Position numbers and translations under genes: made by a program | In this document: in pieces, positions 27,601 through 36,879 of the stretch | Layout of the letters: each line of letters begins with the position of its first letter | Position numbering within the stretch: position 1 is the first letter of the stretch | Assembly: GCF_905147365.1 (NCBI RefSeq) | Contig: NC_056422.1 | Coordinates: 7,256,501 to 7,320,500 of the forward strand | Direction of reading: 5' to 3' | Source of the DNA: Aricia agestis | Lineage: Eukaryota > Arthropoda > Insecta > Lepidoptera > Lycaenidae | Length of the DNA stretch: 64,000 nt | Notes under the pieces: generated by a model | What the model was told of the DNA's origin: nothing | The model's input: only the letters and a program-made list of their open reading frames with translations | The model's database searches: none

Positions 27601-30600
27601 GCGATTGGTAAGTCACCATTCTTCATGGACCAGTTTTTCTGCTTATATAGGTCTAACTATAGGTATGCCAGGATCTGATGGCAAAGGGCATTGGGTAACT
27701 TTGTATGGACCTGTGGCGTCATTTTTTTCTCCAGCGGCCAGGGATAAAACCATTACTATTTTGTAGCGCTACATTAGAGAAACATATATTAGTAATAAAA
27801 ATTATTCTAAGTAATATCGGAGGTAAGCTACGATTTAGTATATTTATTTTTGCACTTTATGGAGTTATCCTTAACAAACAGGTGTTGAAAGGGTATATTA
27901 ATATGTTGGAAATATATTTCTCACTAACTATTGCCCACGACTTCGTCCGCGTCAAATATGAATAATTTTTCATACATATTTTCACATTGGGTTTAACTCT
28001 TGTCCGACTAAAATATAGCCAGAATTGAGACTTATTTCTCATGTCTTTCATTAGACAGTGGTTTTCAAAGGGCCGGATGCAATATTAGGCAATTGTAATT
28101 TTTGTTCTTGTGTATTAATGTGTTGTGGGTAAAATGACTCTAGGGTGTTGTTCCCATAATATAATGTCGATTATTTCCACTATTTAGCGAATTTTGGCCA
28201 TTGTTTGGTAGTATAATATAATATATTCTATGCCATAGTGCACTATAAGTCATACCTGCCGAAAGGTGGCGTCTTATTAATTTTAATTAATAAAAATTAA
28301 AACGTATTTAATTAAGTTGGTAATATAAGTACCAGATACTGTTTCTCTTCCTTTTTACACCCATGCAAAAATCGCTAACTTATGAAAAATGATAATTTTT
28401 AAGACGTTTTATTTTGCACTTTTAAAATGAATGTTAAGTAAAGAAATAATAAGAAAATTACTCACATTTAAAGCTGCTTATCAAAAATATTCTAAAAATT
28501 ACAAAAAATCCGGATTATCCGGATAATCCGGATTTGAGGATGAAAAAAACCGAAAATTCGGATTTTTTTCAAAATCCGTTTTTTGCAATCCCTAGGCGAA
28601 ATATATGAAAATAATTTAGGAAAGTATGTTTTTACTGTGTCATAAAGTATCATCATCTCTACTGCAAAAAAGGAAGACACCTAGGATGGTAACTACACTA
28701 AGTTCTACTGAAAAATTTGTACCAAATCTTATATACCGTATAACGCCTCCGTGGTCTAGTGGTATAGAGCGCGGCTCTTGACTCGGAGGTCGTGGGTTCG
28801 ATTCCCGCGTTGGAAACAATAATCATGTTATTTTCAAGTTTGGTTAGGACAATAATACAGGCTGATCACCTGATTGTCTGACAAGTAAGATGATCCATGC
28901 GTCGTATGGGCATGTAAAAAGTCGGTCCTGCGCCTGATCTCTCGCCAGTCGCGCGGTCGTCCGTCCCACTGGGTTATGAGCACGGAGATTACCTCCGTGG
29001 TTATGAGAGTAAAGGAATAGAGAGTGCTCTTGTGTACTGCGCACACACTTGAGCACTATAAAATTACTCCTGCGTAGCTGGCCTGGTTTCAATGAAACCA
29101 GCCACCGTCACCGAAACCGGTGTGGGGGAGCTATTACTATTACCGTATATAAAATTCTCGTGTCACAATTTTAGGCCGCGTACTCCTCCAAAACGGCTTT
29201 ACTGATTTTAACAAAAAACAGGTCTGAGAATCAGTAGCCGATTCTCACTTTACTTTTTAGGGTTCCGTAGCCAAATGCCAACGGAACGGAACGGAACCCT
29301 TATAAAGTCGTCATAGTTTGTCTGTCTGTCTGTCCGTCCGTATGTCACAGCCACTTTTCTCCGAAACTATAAGAGCTATATTACTGAAACCTCAATATGA
29401 TTTTTCAAAACCTATCCATAGATACCCCACACGCATAGCTTAGATGAAAAAAATTTTTTTGATTCAGTTATGGGGGATAATTTTTTTAATAATTTTTCCA
29501 TTTTTGTAAGTTTCAATAGAATAGCTCTTATAGTTTCGAAGAAAAGTGGCTGTGACATACGGACGGACAGACAGACAGACAGACATGACGAATCTATAAG
29601 GGTTCCGTTTTTTGCCATTTGGCTACGGTACCCTAAAAAGTATAAGTAGATGATTTGATGTAAATAACAATCTTCATAAACCAACAGAAACTAAATCATG
29701 AATAACATTAACTTAAATATACCTTATCTAAAATATACCTAATTATTCCATTAATATTCAAAATATTTAAATCAGTTATAATTATACCTAAATGTACTTA
29801 ACCATAAACAATTTGTAAATTTTACCTTCTATAATAAATAAGTTATTTTATTATATGGAAAGCTAATTGTATCCGATCACAACAAATTATTCGAATCACA
29901 ATTCACACTAGTCAACTGCTGCGTATCATTTAAGTCAGGGGTTCCCAAACTGTGCGCCGCGGCGCAGTGAAAAGGCGAGAGGGGCGCCGTGGCCCGTGAG
30001 TCATTCACCATCATTATCCGAAACCACAAATATTATAAAATTAAATTACAATATTAATTATGTCAATCAGGTAGATGATTAAATATTTGTTTATTACTTA
30101 CTATTTACCTAATTAACCAAACTATAATCATTAAATGTATTTATTTGTGTATCTTTTTCTAATAGCTAGGTAGAGCGCGTCGTGATAAAATATTTTACGT
30201 GTAAGTTGTAACTGCACCGCAGGCTAAAAAAGGTTGGGAACCTCTGATTTAAGTCATTATCACCTCATTAAATCATTTAAACACAGAACACATTAATTAT
30301 ACGGCAAATTATTGTAACTTTTACAAGAGTGGTAGGTTCATTATTATTCGGCGTATGTTATCATACTTTCTATAACATTTATTATTTATTGTCTTGCACA
30401 ACTGTCCTATTAGCTACTGCCTTAGAAGCATTACGTATTTTAAGTGGCTAATATTATTGGTGTTGGCATTTGGTCCGTCCCATAAGATTTGTTTTGTTGT
30501 CACAAAATTCTAACAAGTTAGGTATGAGTTTAGTTCGTTCTGGAATTCGACCGTTCTGTCCTGAGGGCTGAGATCGCCGGCAACAAAGTTGCTCGGAAAC

Positions 30601-33280
30601 TTTAAATCATTAGGGCAGTGTTTACCAAACTTGTCGGGACCACGACCCATCTACAAGAAAGTTTAAAGTTCGCGGCCCACCTCGTGTCATGAGACAAAAA
30701 AGCAGCTGTATGTTGCTGCCGCAGCATTTACCCGTTGATTCTTATCGTAGTTTACCACCATATCATCATATTCAGCCTTACTTACTTACAATTACGTTTG
30801 CGTTCGACCGAGTAAAATTACAATCTAACGAGTACGAAAATCGTCCTATAGTTTCAGGGCCCACCAAAAATATGCTCGCGACCCACACTTTGGGAAATAC
30901 TGCCTTAGGGAGATCGCAGACGGCACATCTTTTGTGTGATCGAATCTGCGATCTCCCTTATGGATGTAAAGGTTCTAGATTCTAGAGGGATAAGTCCTAC
31001 AGGGGGCCATGTGATTTGCAAGGCTGGCGTGGTGACAATCCGAAACAAGGGCTCCAAGTTGTGATAAAATCAGTCATGCAAGAATGTCATCCGAGCAACC
31101 TACATTATTCTGTGTGCGGCCGAAATGAAAACACTGGCATTTTGATTTTACATCCACGCCCCCAATAATTCGATTATCGAAACGCTGCTGATGATATTAT
31201 GCTGTGGTCAATTAATGACGTTTATTTTTTTCCTTTCCAGGTTCGATGAAGGCCACGATGGGTTCCTGGACCTGAACGAGGTGAAGCGCATGATGGAGCG
31301 TCTGGGCGCACCGCAGACACACCTGGGGCTGAAGGCCATGATAGCTGAAGTGGACGAGGATGGTGACAACAAGATCAGCTTCAGAGAATTCCTACTTATC
31401 TATAGGTGTGTAATGTGTATACTTTCTTGTTATTTATTTGAAGCGAAAGGAATATTCTTTCTCGTACATTTTACACAATTTAATCTAAATTAAGAACCAC
31501 AAGTGAGGCACCTTTAGGAGTGGATTTTGATGATTGATGATCTTGATCATATTATTATATTAATAATTATTAATAAGAATGATTTCCTTGCGAAAGGATA
31601 TTATGAATGTCTTTCTCTAGCCTATTTGCTTTACTTTTTATCACGGCACGGCGTGTCACGGCAAATCTGTTTCAACCATATTTTTCGCGAACGAATTGGC
31701 AAGCATGAAGCAACCTAATAGAATTAAGTATGTAAAGAATCAAATACCATGAAATAGACAATTGAACGCTACTCGATAGAAGTGGTGTTAGATATCTGAT
31801 AGGTCATGCTTCGTGAATCGTGATCTTATGACGAGAGAAGACTAGACCTATAGCGATGCTAGGCGGGGCAGATGGAATGCCAAGGATGGAACGCAAATCA
31901 TTTCCCTTTCAAAAGCACTTAAGTACTATATGTTTGCCTACTGATAATAATGATCTAGGTAGCCTGATCCTGTTACTTCACGTTTATCGTGATAAGTTTA
32001 AATCCCAATTAAGTGTACGGTTTCCGTACAAAACAAGCGAATTCCGATATAACCAAGTTAACAAAATTTAATAGCAATAAATCATACATCGAAAACTTGC
32101 GTATAAAGGAATAACCTATGTAATTTAAAAGATAAACAAACTCAGTAGATAACCCATAGGTTGTTAGTTGGCCCCCGTAAACGAATATACGCAAACTGAT
32201 AATGCCTTATATAAACATTAAGGAGATAATATTTTTTGCCATGTGATGTAAAATATTTATATCCGGACTCCGGAGCATAAAAACTATAGAATAATTATAT
32301 TTTTACAACTTACAAGATGAGCCGTAGTTTTTTCCAATTCCAAAATCTCCATACCAAATCTCATCTTAACTGGTTCAGCCGTTTAGAGGTAACAGACAGA
32401 CATACAGAAACCAATTTGCGTTGATAATATAAGTGAGGATTATGAGGTTCTTATTAACTGAGGATTATCAGTGGTAGGCACCATGTAGGACCTTCTGAAA
32501 ATATTTAATTTAAACTAGCTGTAACCCGCGACTTCGTCCACGTCAAAAAAATGTGATAAGCTATTGATAACAAAGAATGAACATTATGAACATGGTATCT
32601 AATTTGGACCACAAATATCTTATGCAACAACAAATGAATTTTGAAAATCAGTCCACAAACGGCAGTGTAAAATACATAGGTAAAATATTAAAAAGCAAAA
32701 CATATCCTACTCCTTTTTGGAAGTCGGTTAAAAAGTAGCCTAAGTTACTCCTTATTACATCAGCTATCTGCCAATAAAAGTCCCGTCAAAATCGGTCCAG
32801 CCATTTCGGAGATTAGCCGGAACAAACAGACAGACATACAGACAGACAAAAATTCTAAAAAATGTTTTTTTGGTGTATGTACCGTCTAAACATTAATATG
32901 CATGTGGTAAATAACTGTAATTTCAATATTACAAACAGACACTCAAATTTATTTATATGTAGGATAGATGTATAGATTCATTCAGAAATAAAACAATTTT
33001 GATGTTGACTTTATGATATTGTTACAGGAAAGCGCGCGCAGGCGAGCTAGAATCCGACTCCGGTCTAGACGCCCTGGCGCGTCTCACAGAAATCAATGTC
33101 GACCAAGTCGGAGTGAACGGGGCCAAAAACTTCTTCGAGGCCAAAATAGAGGAGCTCGCCAAGTCCAACAAATTCCACGACGAAATCATCCAAGAACAGG
33201 AGGAGAAGCGACGAGAAGCGGAAGAGAAGGCCATGAGAAGGCAAAGATTTAAGGAAAAATCCGCCATTTTTCAACAATGA
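12621..33280 (+). CDS. Swip-1: EF-hand domain-containing protein D2 (Swiprosin-1), complete, 3 exons, 195 aa
   Basis: Exons 12621-12790, 31241-31405 and 33028-33280 join in phase (AA|G, AG|G) into a 195-residue protein. The N-terminal exon (MAATEELSGILMRRQEINDK) leads to the family signature KYKFVNVYTEFHEFSRKEIK. EF-hand loop 1 is residues 59-70 (D59, D63, D67, E70; Gly at loop position 3) and loop 2 is residues 95-106 (DEDGDNKISFRE, canonical). A conserved helix (GVNGAKNFFEAKIEELAKS) and a highly charged coiled-coil tail rich in E, K and R follow. In the family this is a Ca2+-dependent actin-binding and bundling protein of the cytoplasm and lamellipodia. The protein is slightly shorter than human EFHD2 because the disordered N-terminus is reduced. 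Intron 1 is 18.45 kb and full of transposons; intron 2 is 1.6 kb. A candidate poly(A) signal AATAAA lies at 34166-34171 before a GT-rich stretch, implying a 3' UTR of about 0.9 kb. Confidence 0.96.
13660..14336 (+). repeat. Common lepidopteran retroelement-like repeat, internally duplicated
   Basis: aatattataaagcggaagag, aactactggtccgatttg (three times) and the closing acgcgggcgaagccgcgcgg. No open frame. In EFHD2 intron 1. Confidence 0.6.
16727..17806 (-). mobile_element. 5'-truncated CR1-like non-LTR retrotransposon with open RT frame
   Basis: The frame is open on the minus strand from about 17806 to 16826. It starts within RT motif A (WKVFLDLSKAFELVQYDKLW), continues through the motif B region (LKSGVRQGGRTSPRLFNLYM) and the catalytic SYADDMVLLSPS, then the thumb (YLGHWITE), ending RRVRGSSNSYLQLIASRM and MHARNL. 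The 3' UTR ends in a TTTGAA microsatellite (16727-16746), as expected of CR1/L2-type elements. There is no endonuclease or ORF1, so this copy cannot move, but the lack of stops over 320 codons suggests recent insertion. It lies in EFHD2 intron 1. Confidence 0.85.
18226..18475 (+). repeat. Retroelement-like tail repeat (agcttttgcccgcggcttcg type)
   Basis: Starts agcttttgcccgcggcttcg, contains gccaaatttcagcccgatcc and gctgtgcgttgatagatcac. Matches the minus-strand copy inside 35930-36165. Confidence 0.65.
18685..19080. mobile_element. 396-bp MITE with perfect 20-bp TIR
   Basis: ACTAAGACTGGGTTGCACCA (18685-18704) is exactly mirrored at 19061-19080. Behind each tip are runs of taactttaac. The interior includes gccatttttgacagttctcc. 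The superfamily is not assigned because the target duplication is unclear. Confidence 0.8.
20017..20456 (+). mobile_element. TTAA-flanked repeat family, copy 3
   Basis: Starts TTAAGAGGATACACCAAGG and follows copy 2 to acggccgtagtgtctcctcc, without a clean second TTAA. Divergence from copy 2 is larger than that of copy 1. Confidence 0.7.
21174..22233. mobile_element. 1060-bp hAT-type element with CCGAAG/CTTCGG-rich ends, in EFHD2 intron 1
   Basis: The tips are TAGTGTCCGACCGAAG (21174) and its reverse complement (CTTCGGTCGGACACTA, ending 22233). Flanks GTAATATT (21166-21173) and GTAATATC (22234-22241) match at seven of eight positions, an aged 8-bp duplication. Behind each tip are long runs of gcttcggcttcggc and ccgaag, a second-order palindrome. 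The centre has an inverted repeat around 21397-21470 (aataaacaaacactaacttc against its complement) and no coding frame. The open frames in the repeat are repeat translations. Confidence 0.82.
22487..22709. repeat. MITE, TIR taatcagggtaagtttggac
   Basis: taatcagggtaagtttggac and acagggtaagtccgaa are mirrored by ttcggacttaggtaccctgt-type text ending cttaccctgatta. It lies about 250 bp from the CCGAAG hAT element. Confidence 0.7.
23716..24055 (+). mobile_element. Severely truncated CR1-like element (C-terminal tip plus 3' UTR)
   Basis: The frame gives SQRVRGSANSLLRTVAERLD and MMQHWTRVH, matching the last residues of the 16.8-kb RT (RRVRGSSNSYLQLIASRMD, MKKWTQMH). It ends in aataaaaacgttttattttatttta. 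It is another copy, probably of a sister subfamily, in the opposite orientation. Confidence 0.7.
24387..24498 (-). mobile_element. TTAA-flanked repeat family, copy 4 (fragment)
   Basis: tcgtgttgtctctatcgcg to ctcggtgtatcctcttaa: the terminal 110 bp of the family, ending at TTAA 24495-24498. A second TTAAGAGGATA starts 12 bp later. Confidence 0.65.
24500..24700. repeat. Foldback repeat, arms about 40-60 bp
   Basis: gcagacgacgtgtcgcagag...catagaaatacata is inversely repeated as gaaatacatagaaaacagta...gacgacacgtctgctgc. Boundaries are approximate. Confidence 0.5.
25538..25945. repeat. MITE with another MITE and poly-G tract nested inside
   Basis: Outer ends atggggttccgagacgaaca and its mirror at 25926-25945 (tgttcgtctcggaaccccat). 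The inner element, about 25628-25828, has ends atgggcgtaccgag / ctgggtacgcccat, a duplicated gagaaagagcatatacatgg segment, and G- and C-homopolymers. Confidence 0.7.
26312..28594. mobile_element. 2283-bp hAT-type element with perfect 8-bp target duplication, in EFHD2 intron 1
   Basis: The ends are TAGGATTGCAATCCGG on the left and, reverse-complemented, TAGGGATTGCAAAAAACGG on the right, both followed inward by runs of aatccggat/aaaatccg. The eight bases GGCGAAAT stand immediately outside both ends (26304-26311 and 28595-28602). TIRs of the (C/T)AGGGNTTGCAA type and 8-bp duplications define hAT elements. No hAT transposase is visible; part of the interior (26850-27330) is a broken non-LTR retrotransposon. 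Confidence 0.87.
26930..27200 (+). pseudogene. Degenerate non-LTR retrotransposon fragment (RNase H and C-terminal Cys motif) nested in the hAT element
   Basis: In one frame the text reads NGYATADELASKE, matching the GNexADeLA motif of the RNase H domain of Jockey/I-group elements. Slightly downstream, LYRIGVNSITICRFCDTP matches the usual YRIGxxxxxxCRFC segment, and a third frame gives HIVKLMSSTGLG. Frameshifts separate the pieces, so the copy is dead. It lies wholly inside the hAT-type element and is its passenger or a nested insertion. Confidence 0.6.
28743..29140 (+). mobile_element. Full-length tRNA-derived SINE with 9-bp target duplication
   Basis: The head (28745-28818) is a recognisable tRNA relic, gcctccgtggtctagtgg with box A and gggttcgattcccg with box B, but its anticodon stem no longer pairs, so it is not a working tRNA. 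A body of about 320 bp follows, ending in ggtgtgggggagctattactat. TACCGTATA occurs on both sides (28734-28742 and 29141-29149). Internal Pol III promoter boxes imply transcription by Pol III and spread by a partner LINE. It lies in EFHD2 intron 1. Confidence 0.83.
29252..29641. repeat. Foldback MITE, arms about 110 bp, with GTCT/GTCC microsatellites
   Basis: actttttagggttccgtagc is mirrored by gctacggtaccctaaaaagt; inside, ccgtccgtatgtcacagcca is mirrored at 29549-29570. In EFHD2 intron 1. Confidence 0.72.
29936..30246. mobile_element. hAT MITE (CAGGGGTTCCCAAACT ends), perfect 8-bp duplication
   Basis: Left tip CAGGGGTTCCCAAACTGTGC; right tip, reverse-complemented, CAGAGGTTCCCAACCTTTTTT. The bases ATTTAAGT flank both ends exactly (29928-29935 and 30247-30254). 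It is short and non-coding, in EFHD2 intron 1. A minus-strand relative lies near 40915-41012. Confidence 0.85.
30616..30902. mobile_element. hAT MITE, CAGTGTTTACCAAACTT ends, imperfect 8-bp duplication
   Basis: Left tip CAGTGTTTACCAAACTT; right tip, reverse-complemented, CAGTATTTCCCAAAGTGTGG. Flanks CATTAGGG and CCTTAGGG match at seven of eight bases. It lies about 340 bp before exon 2 of EFHD2 and carries no gene; the open frame inside is a chance frame. Confidence 0.75.
31406..33027 (+). other. EFHD2 intron 2 (1.6 kb)
   Basis: Donor GTGTGT, acceptor tgttacag. Contains the retroelement tails at 32340-32430 and 32514-32875; otherwise AT-rich without features. Confidence 0.8.
32514..32875 (+). 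repeat. Retroelement-like repeat (cgacttcgtccacgtc) in EFHD2 intron 2
   Basis: Begins aactagctgtaacccgcgac and ends with aaacagacagacatacagac. Typical lepidopteran LINE/SINE tail; no coding frame. Confidence 0.55.
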
Positions 33281-35079
33281 TACAGTTTAGGTTTATACTA
33301 TTGTTCTAGTCTTAGCTGTTACCATGGCTTTAGGGAAAATGTATAGTGCCCGCGTTTGTCGCAAGTCGCTTATCGGCTGACTAATATAATTTGTAATGGT
33401 TGAATGTCTCACGAAACAACAGTAAAACCACATAATCTGTCCACTGGTGAACAGTGAACTTATTTTTATGAGATCGAGGGCGAGGCGAGGGTGAGTGCGA
33501 AGTCACAATAAAATACTATGAACATATACATAGATCGCACTTTCCCCCAAATCCTTGGTTACAGCGGAGTTTAAGCCGAAAGGCATGAAATGTGGTTGTA
33601 GAAAACGGTTGGCATCAATCTCATTAGACATTTTGTTCACTCACAAGCCAGATACACCTAGAAAGAAACGTACAAAATAGAAAATCTGGAAGAGTCTTAC
33701 AGTTCTGTTAGCGTTACATTATGTCTAGATCTAGAATATTATGTATTGTCTATCTACATCTCGTGCCTATGTAAAACATGCTCAAAGGTTCTAATTTTAC
33801 TTCTCTATCTATCTATATATATCTATTACTATTAAAACGGATCTCTGTATTGTATGGAACATTATGAAAACTGTTAATAAAATTAACAGCTTAAAAATTA
33901 CTAAAATTTACTGTATTACCGAATGTTATCAGTTTTATACAAAATTCTTGTTTTAAATATTTAACAGTTTACAATGTTTATCGTAGTATAACAAAAATAT
34001 ATAATTATTACTATCACACAAAACTAGGTTTTTAAAATGCGTGTAGAAAACACGTTTAACAGATAATGGTTTATTTTTAAGTTAAGGAATATAAATTTTT
34101 ATCAATGTGCCTAAAATAATTAACTAAGTATATTGTAAGTTTATCGCTATATTATTATGTTACGAAATAAATCTTTAAACTTGTGTTTTTTATAACATAT
34201 TTTTATTTTAAATTCCCTTAAACACAATATTACGCGTTAAACATCGAAATAATCCTGGTGCCGCTTTTTCTTAATATTAATAGTAAATTTAAGTTATAAA
34301 TAAAAAATATATACCTACCTATAATAACATTACTCTACATACTACCTAGCAGTTCGGAACAATCATAACGTCTTGGCGGGGGCACTTCCTTGCCCCCAGA
34401 TTTATAGTAGAACATTCAGGCAATAGGTTTTTTGTTGTTGCTAAAAAGGAATGCTAGAGAGAGAGCCAGATGGGTCAGCATAACTAGGACCATGATGATT
34501 AATGGCATGAAAAAATATTTGCACAAAAATAAATGTGTTCTACATGATTAAAATATTTGGTAAGTACTTGTAGCTTGAGATAGATTTGTAAAATTAGCTC
34601 AGTTCATTAGTATGAATTACTCGTTAACTTTGCTTTCAGTTTGTAGTACAGTTTAACCATATTTTACCAATTAAAGAAAGCCATTTTGTCAATAGCACTG
34701 ATCATTGATTGCAGACACACAAAAATGAAAAACATGTTACTAAGTAATGAAGTTTTGCAACACTGTACCAATAAATAAATAGATAATGCTTACCATTATA
34801 TCAGTTTCATCCGAACATCCAAGTTGCAGTCAAAACATTTTTAATGATTTCCACATTCAACAAGCCATCTGCCTTTAATCATTATTATAGCTGATGTTAC
34901 TTTTTTTAATTTTTAAAATACTCACAAGAAATTATGCTAGGTTGTGACTACTTGTATAAATAAATATCCATATTTTCTACTTTTAGGGTTTGAATTTGGA
35001 CAACATTTAAAGCAAAACAGAGATGCAGGTATTAACTATGGGTGTTGATTATGAAATAAGCAGAATCAACTGACAAAAC
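33281..35079. other. 3' region of EFHD2 and convergent spacer
   Basis: 33281 to about 34190 is taken as the EFHD2 3' UTR. Beyond it AT-rich sequence leads to the poly(A) signal of the convergent 76-aa gene at 35080. No element recognised. Confidence 0.5.
34166..34171 (+). terminator. Candidate poly(A) signal of EFHD2
   Basis: AATAAA followed within 15 nt by a T/GT-rich stretch (ttgtgttttttat), about 890 nt downstream of the TGA at 33280. An earlier AATAAA lies near 33886 and could also be used. Confidence 0.45.
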
Positions 35080-35085
35080 TTTATT
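35080..35085 (-). terminator. Candidate poly(A) signal of the 76-aa coiled-coil gene
   Basis: TTTATT on the plus strand (AATAAA on minus), 82 nt after the stop codon at 35169-35167. Position and hexamer fit an insect 3' end. Confidence 0.45.
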
Positions 35086-35166
35086 AAAATAGGACTATAT
35101 ATATATATAGAGGGACTTAAGTTAAAAAGAATAAATATAGAATAGTAGTTACATCACTAGGTTATT

Positions 35167-36470
35167 TTAATCTCTTTCAATGGCAGGCAAGTTTTCTAAG
35201 TTAATTTTTTGAATTTTTGCCAATTTTTCTATGAGAGTTGCATTCTGAAACAAATTATATAATTGGTATTGTCTTTATAATAACGTTTTTTCAAAAATAT
35301 ATTATCCATACTTACTAATATTATAAAATATGCGAAAGTGTGTCGTTGTCTGTATCTGTCTGTTACATCTTCACGCTTAAACCACTGAACCGATTTTAAT
35401 GGAATTTGGTATGGAGATACTTTGAGTCCTGGGAAAGGACATAATATTATGATACTTTTTATCCCAGAAAAATGTATGGTTGCCGCGCGATAAACGAATA
35501 TCAATGGAGTTGCGGGCAGTATGAGTTATTTAGTATTGAATTATATTATGTCTGTTGGTCGATGGAGTATGAAAAATATACCACATTTTTTAAACTTTAG
35601 TAGGTACCTGAATAAGATTAGTTTCTAAATCTCCGCCAGGATTTGTGATAGACTTAATGTGTTGAAGTTCTATGGATCTGAAACCAAATAAAAACATTGC
35701 TTTATACTTAATTTCTGTATTGAGTGAGCCTATATTTTATAACAGGGGTCACCAAATGGCAGACTACCGACCCATTGTGTGAGGACCAAATATCTTTGAA
35801 GATGAACTATGTTAAAATAAATTTCACTCTAGACTTACTAATAAACATCTCCAGGATTTAATATTAATAGATTGCACCAATTTCACACCAAACAAGGAAC
35901 AAAATTTATCACTTTTCTCATTGATATCTATATATATAAAACTCAAGGGTGGCTGACTGACATGGTGATCTATCAACGCACAGCCCAAACCACTGGACCA
36001 ATCGGGCTGAAATTTGGCATGCAGGTAGATATTATGACGAAGGCATCCGCTAAGAAAGGATTTTGATCAATTCCACCTCCAAGGGGTTAAAATAAGGGAT
36101 GAAAGTTTGTATTAGTAATACTTCTTAACGCGAGCGAAGCCGCGGGCAAAAGCTCGTGTAATATAAATAAAATATATTTTTTTTACAAAATGTGTGGACC
36201 GCAAAAGTCTTTTCATTTCCAAAATGGACCCCGAGCAAACTAATTGGTGACCCCTGTTTTATATTATCCCATTGATCCCCAAGTGGCAACCGGCTGCCTC
36301 ATAACAATTGAAAATCTATTGTGTCTGCGATACCCACGATGGGGGTGTTCATCAAGAGATTGCATAAAATATTGTGAAGATACTTACATTAGCCGTATCA
36401 GCTGATTAGAAACTGTTAACTCGTTTTGTAATTCCTGCTGTATCTGCTGCTCTTGAGCTAGAGTAGACAT
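35167..36470 (-). CDS. Small coiled-coil-like protein, 76 aa, 3 exons, function unknown
   Basis: Exons 36470-36388, 35677-35608 and 35244-35167 are bounded by clean splice sites (GTAAGT, GTACCT donors; TTTCAG, CTGAAACAG-type acceptors) and join in phase: 83 + 70 + 78 nt = 76 codons plus TAA. The protein begins MSTLAQEQQIQQELQNEL, continues with ISIELQHIKSITNPGGDLET and ends INLENLPAIERD. It is Gln/Leu/Ile/Glu-rich with heptad-like spacing, broken once by NPGG, so it is probably two short helices. It has no signal peptide or membrane segment. A poly(A) signal AATAAA sits on the minus strand at 35085-35080, 80 nt after the stop. I do not recognise the family; size and composition recall small subunits of BLOC, kinetochore or augmin-type complexes, but that is only a guess. 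A hAT MITE with a nested retroelement tail (35743-36256) sits in intron 1. Confidence 0.72.
35743..36256. mobile_element. hAT MITE with nested retroelement tail, in intron 1 of the 76-aa gene
   Basis: Both tips read CAGGGGTCACCAA inward; flanks TTTTATAA and TTTTATAT match at seven of eight bases. A retroelement-like repeat in minus orientation (about 35930-36165, with cgcgagcgaagccgcgggc) was inserted later. Confidence 0.75.
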
Positions 36471-36799
36471 TGTGTTGTTTTAGATTTTGTTTATTTCACA
36501 TGAAATTGTTACAAAATGTAATAAAAATAACTTTAATAAGTATAGATAAGAGCAAGATAAAATTAAGTATGTTTCTGTTTACAAATTCAGAATGCGTTTC
36601 AAAATTTTCAAACATCAAACCGTTACTGTCAACTGTCATTTGTCAAGTGTCAGATAAATTCTTTTTTTTCATAATATGGCGCTCGGCTTTTTAAGCATGG
36701 CCAGTGCCAAGTAAAATATGGCGGGAAAAAAATAAATAAATATAAATTCGCTTTTTCCACAGATTTTAGAAGTAATTTTTCCTTTATTTAATGGCAAGT

Positions 36800-36850
36800 A
36801 TTACACGCATCAATATTATCATGATTCTGTGATAATATTGATGGTGTAAT
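36800..36850. repeat. Imperfect 51-bp palindrome; its left part recurs inverted at 40264-40292
   Basis: attacacgcatcaatatta is mirrored by taatattgatggtgtaat around a tgattctg centre. Bases 36800-36828 are the exact reverse complement of 40264-40292 (29 bp). The two sites enclose the gypsy/non-LTR block. Confidence 0.8.
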
Positions 36851-36879
36851 GAGGGTTTTTTTTTATTATACTTTTTGCA

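Larger units (their letters stand above)
12791..31240 (+). other. EFHD2 intron 1 (18.45 kb), transposon reservoir
   Basis: Donor GTGAGT at 12791 and acceptor tttccag at 31240. Apart from the elements listed separately, the stretches 12800-13650, 14340-16700, 17810-18220, 19090-20010, 20460-21160, 22710-23700, 24700-25530 and 25950-26300 hold AT-rich text with small hairpins (15610-15650, ctggattaga/tctaatccag; 23886-23921, atatcacgtataata mirrored; 25319-25400, gacgaaaaattttcactttt mirrored) and no supported gene. Confidence 0.8.

Noticed and set aside
27482..27766. 94-codon open frame in EFHD2 intron 1
   Set aside because: No motif, lies inside the hAT-type element next to LINE debris and overlaps another frame; probably chance.
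28745..28818. Functional tRNA gene
   Set aside because: Boxes A and B are good but the anticodon stem does not pair, the acceptor 3' strand does not match and the sequence runs into a SINE body flanked by a target duplication.
33013..33277. Three other open frames over EFHD2 exon 3
   Set aside because: They are shadows of the coding exon, whose frame is fixed by phase and by family similarity.
36470..36694. 74-codon plus-strand frame
   Set aside because: It begins over the start codon of the minus-strand 76-aa gene and has no recognisable domain; likely a shadow.
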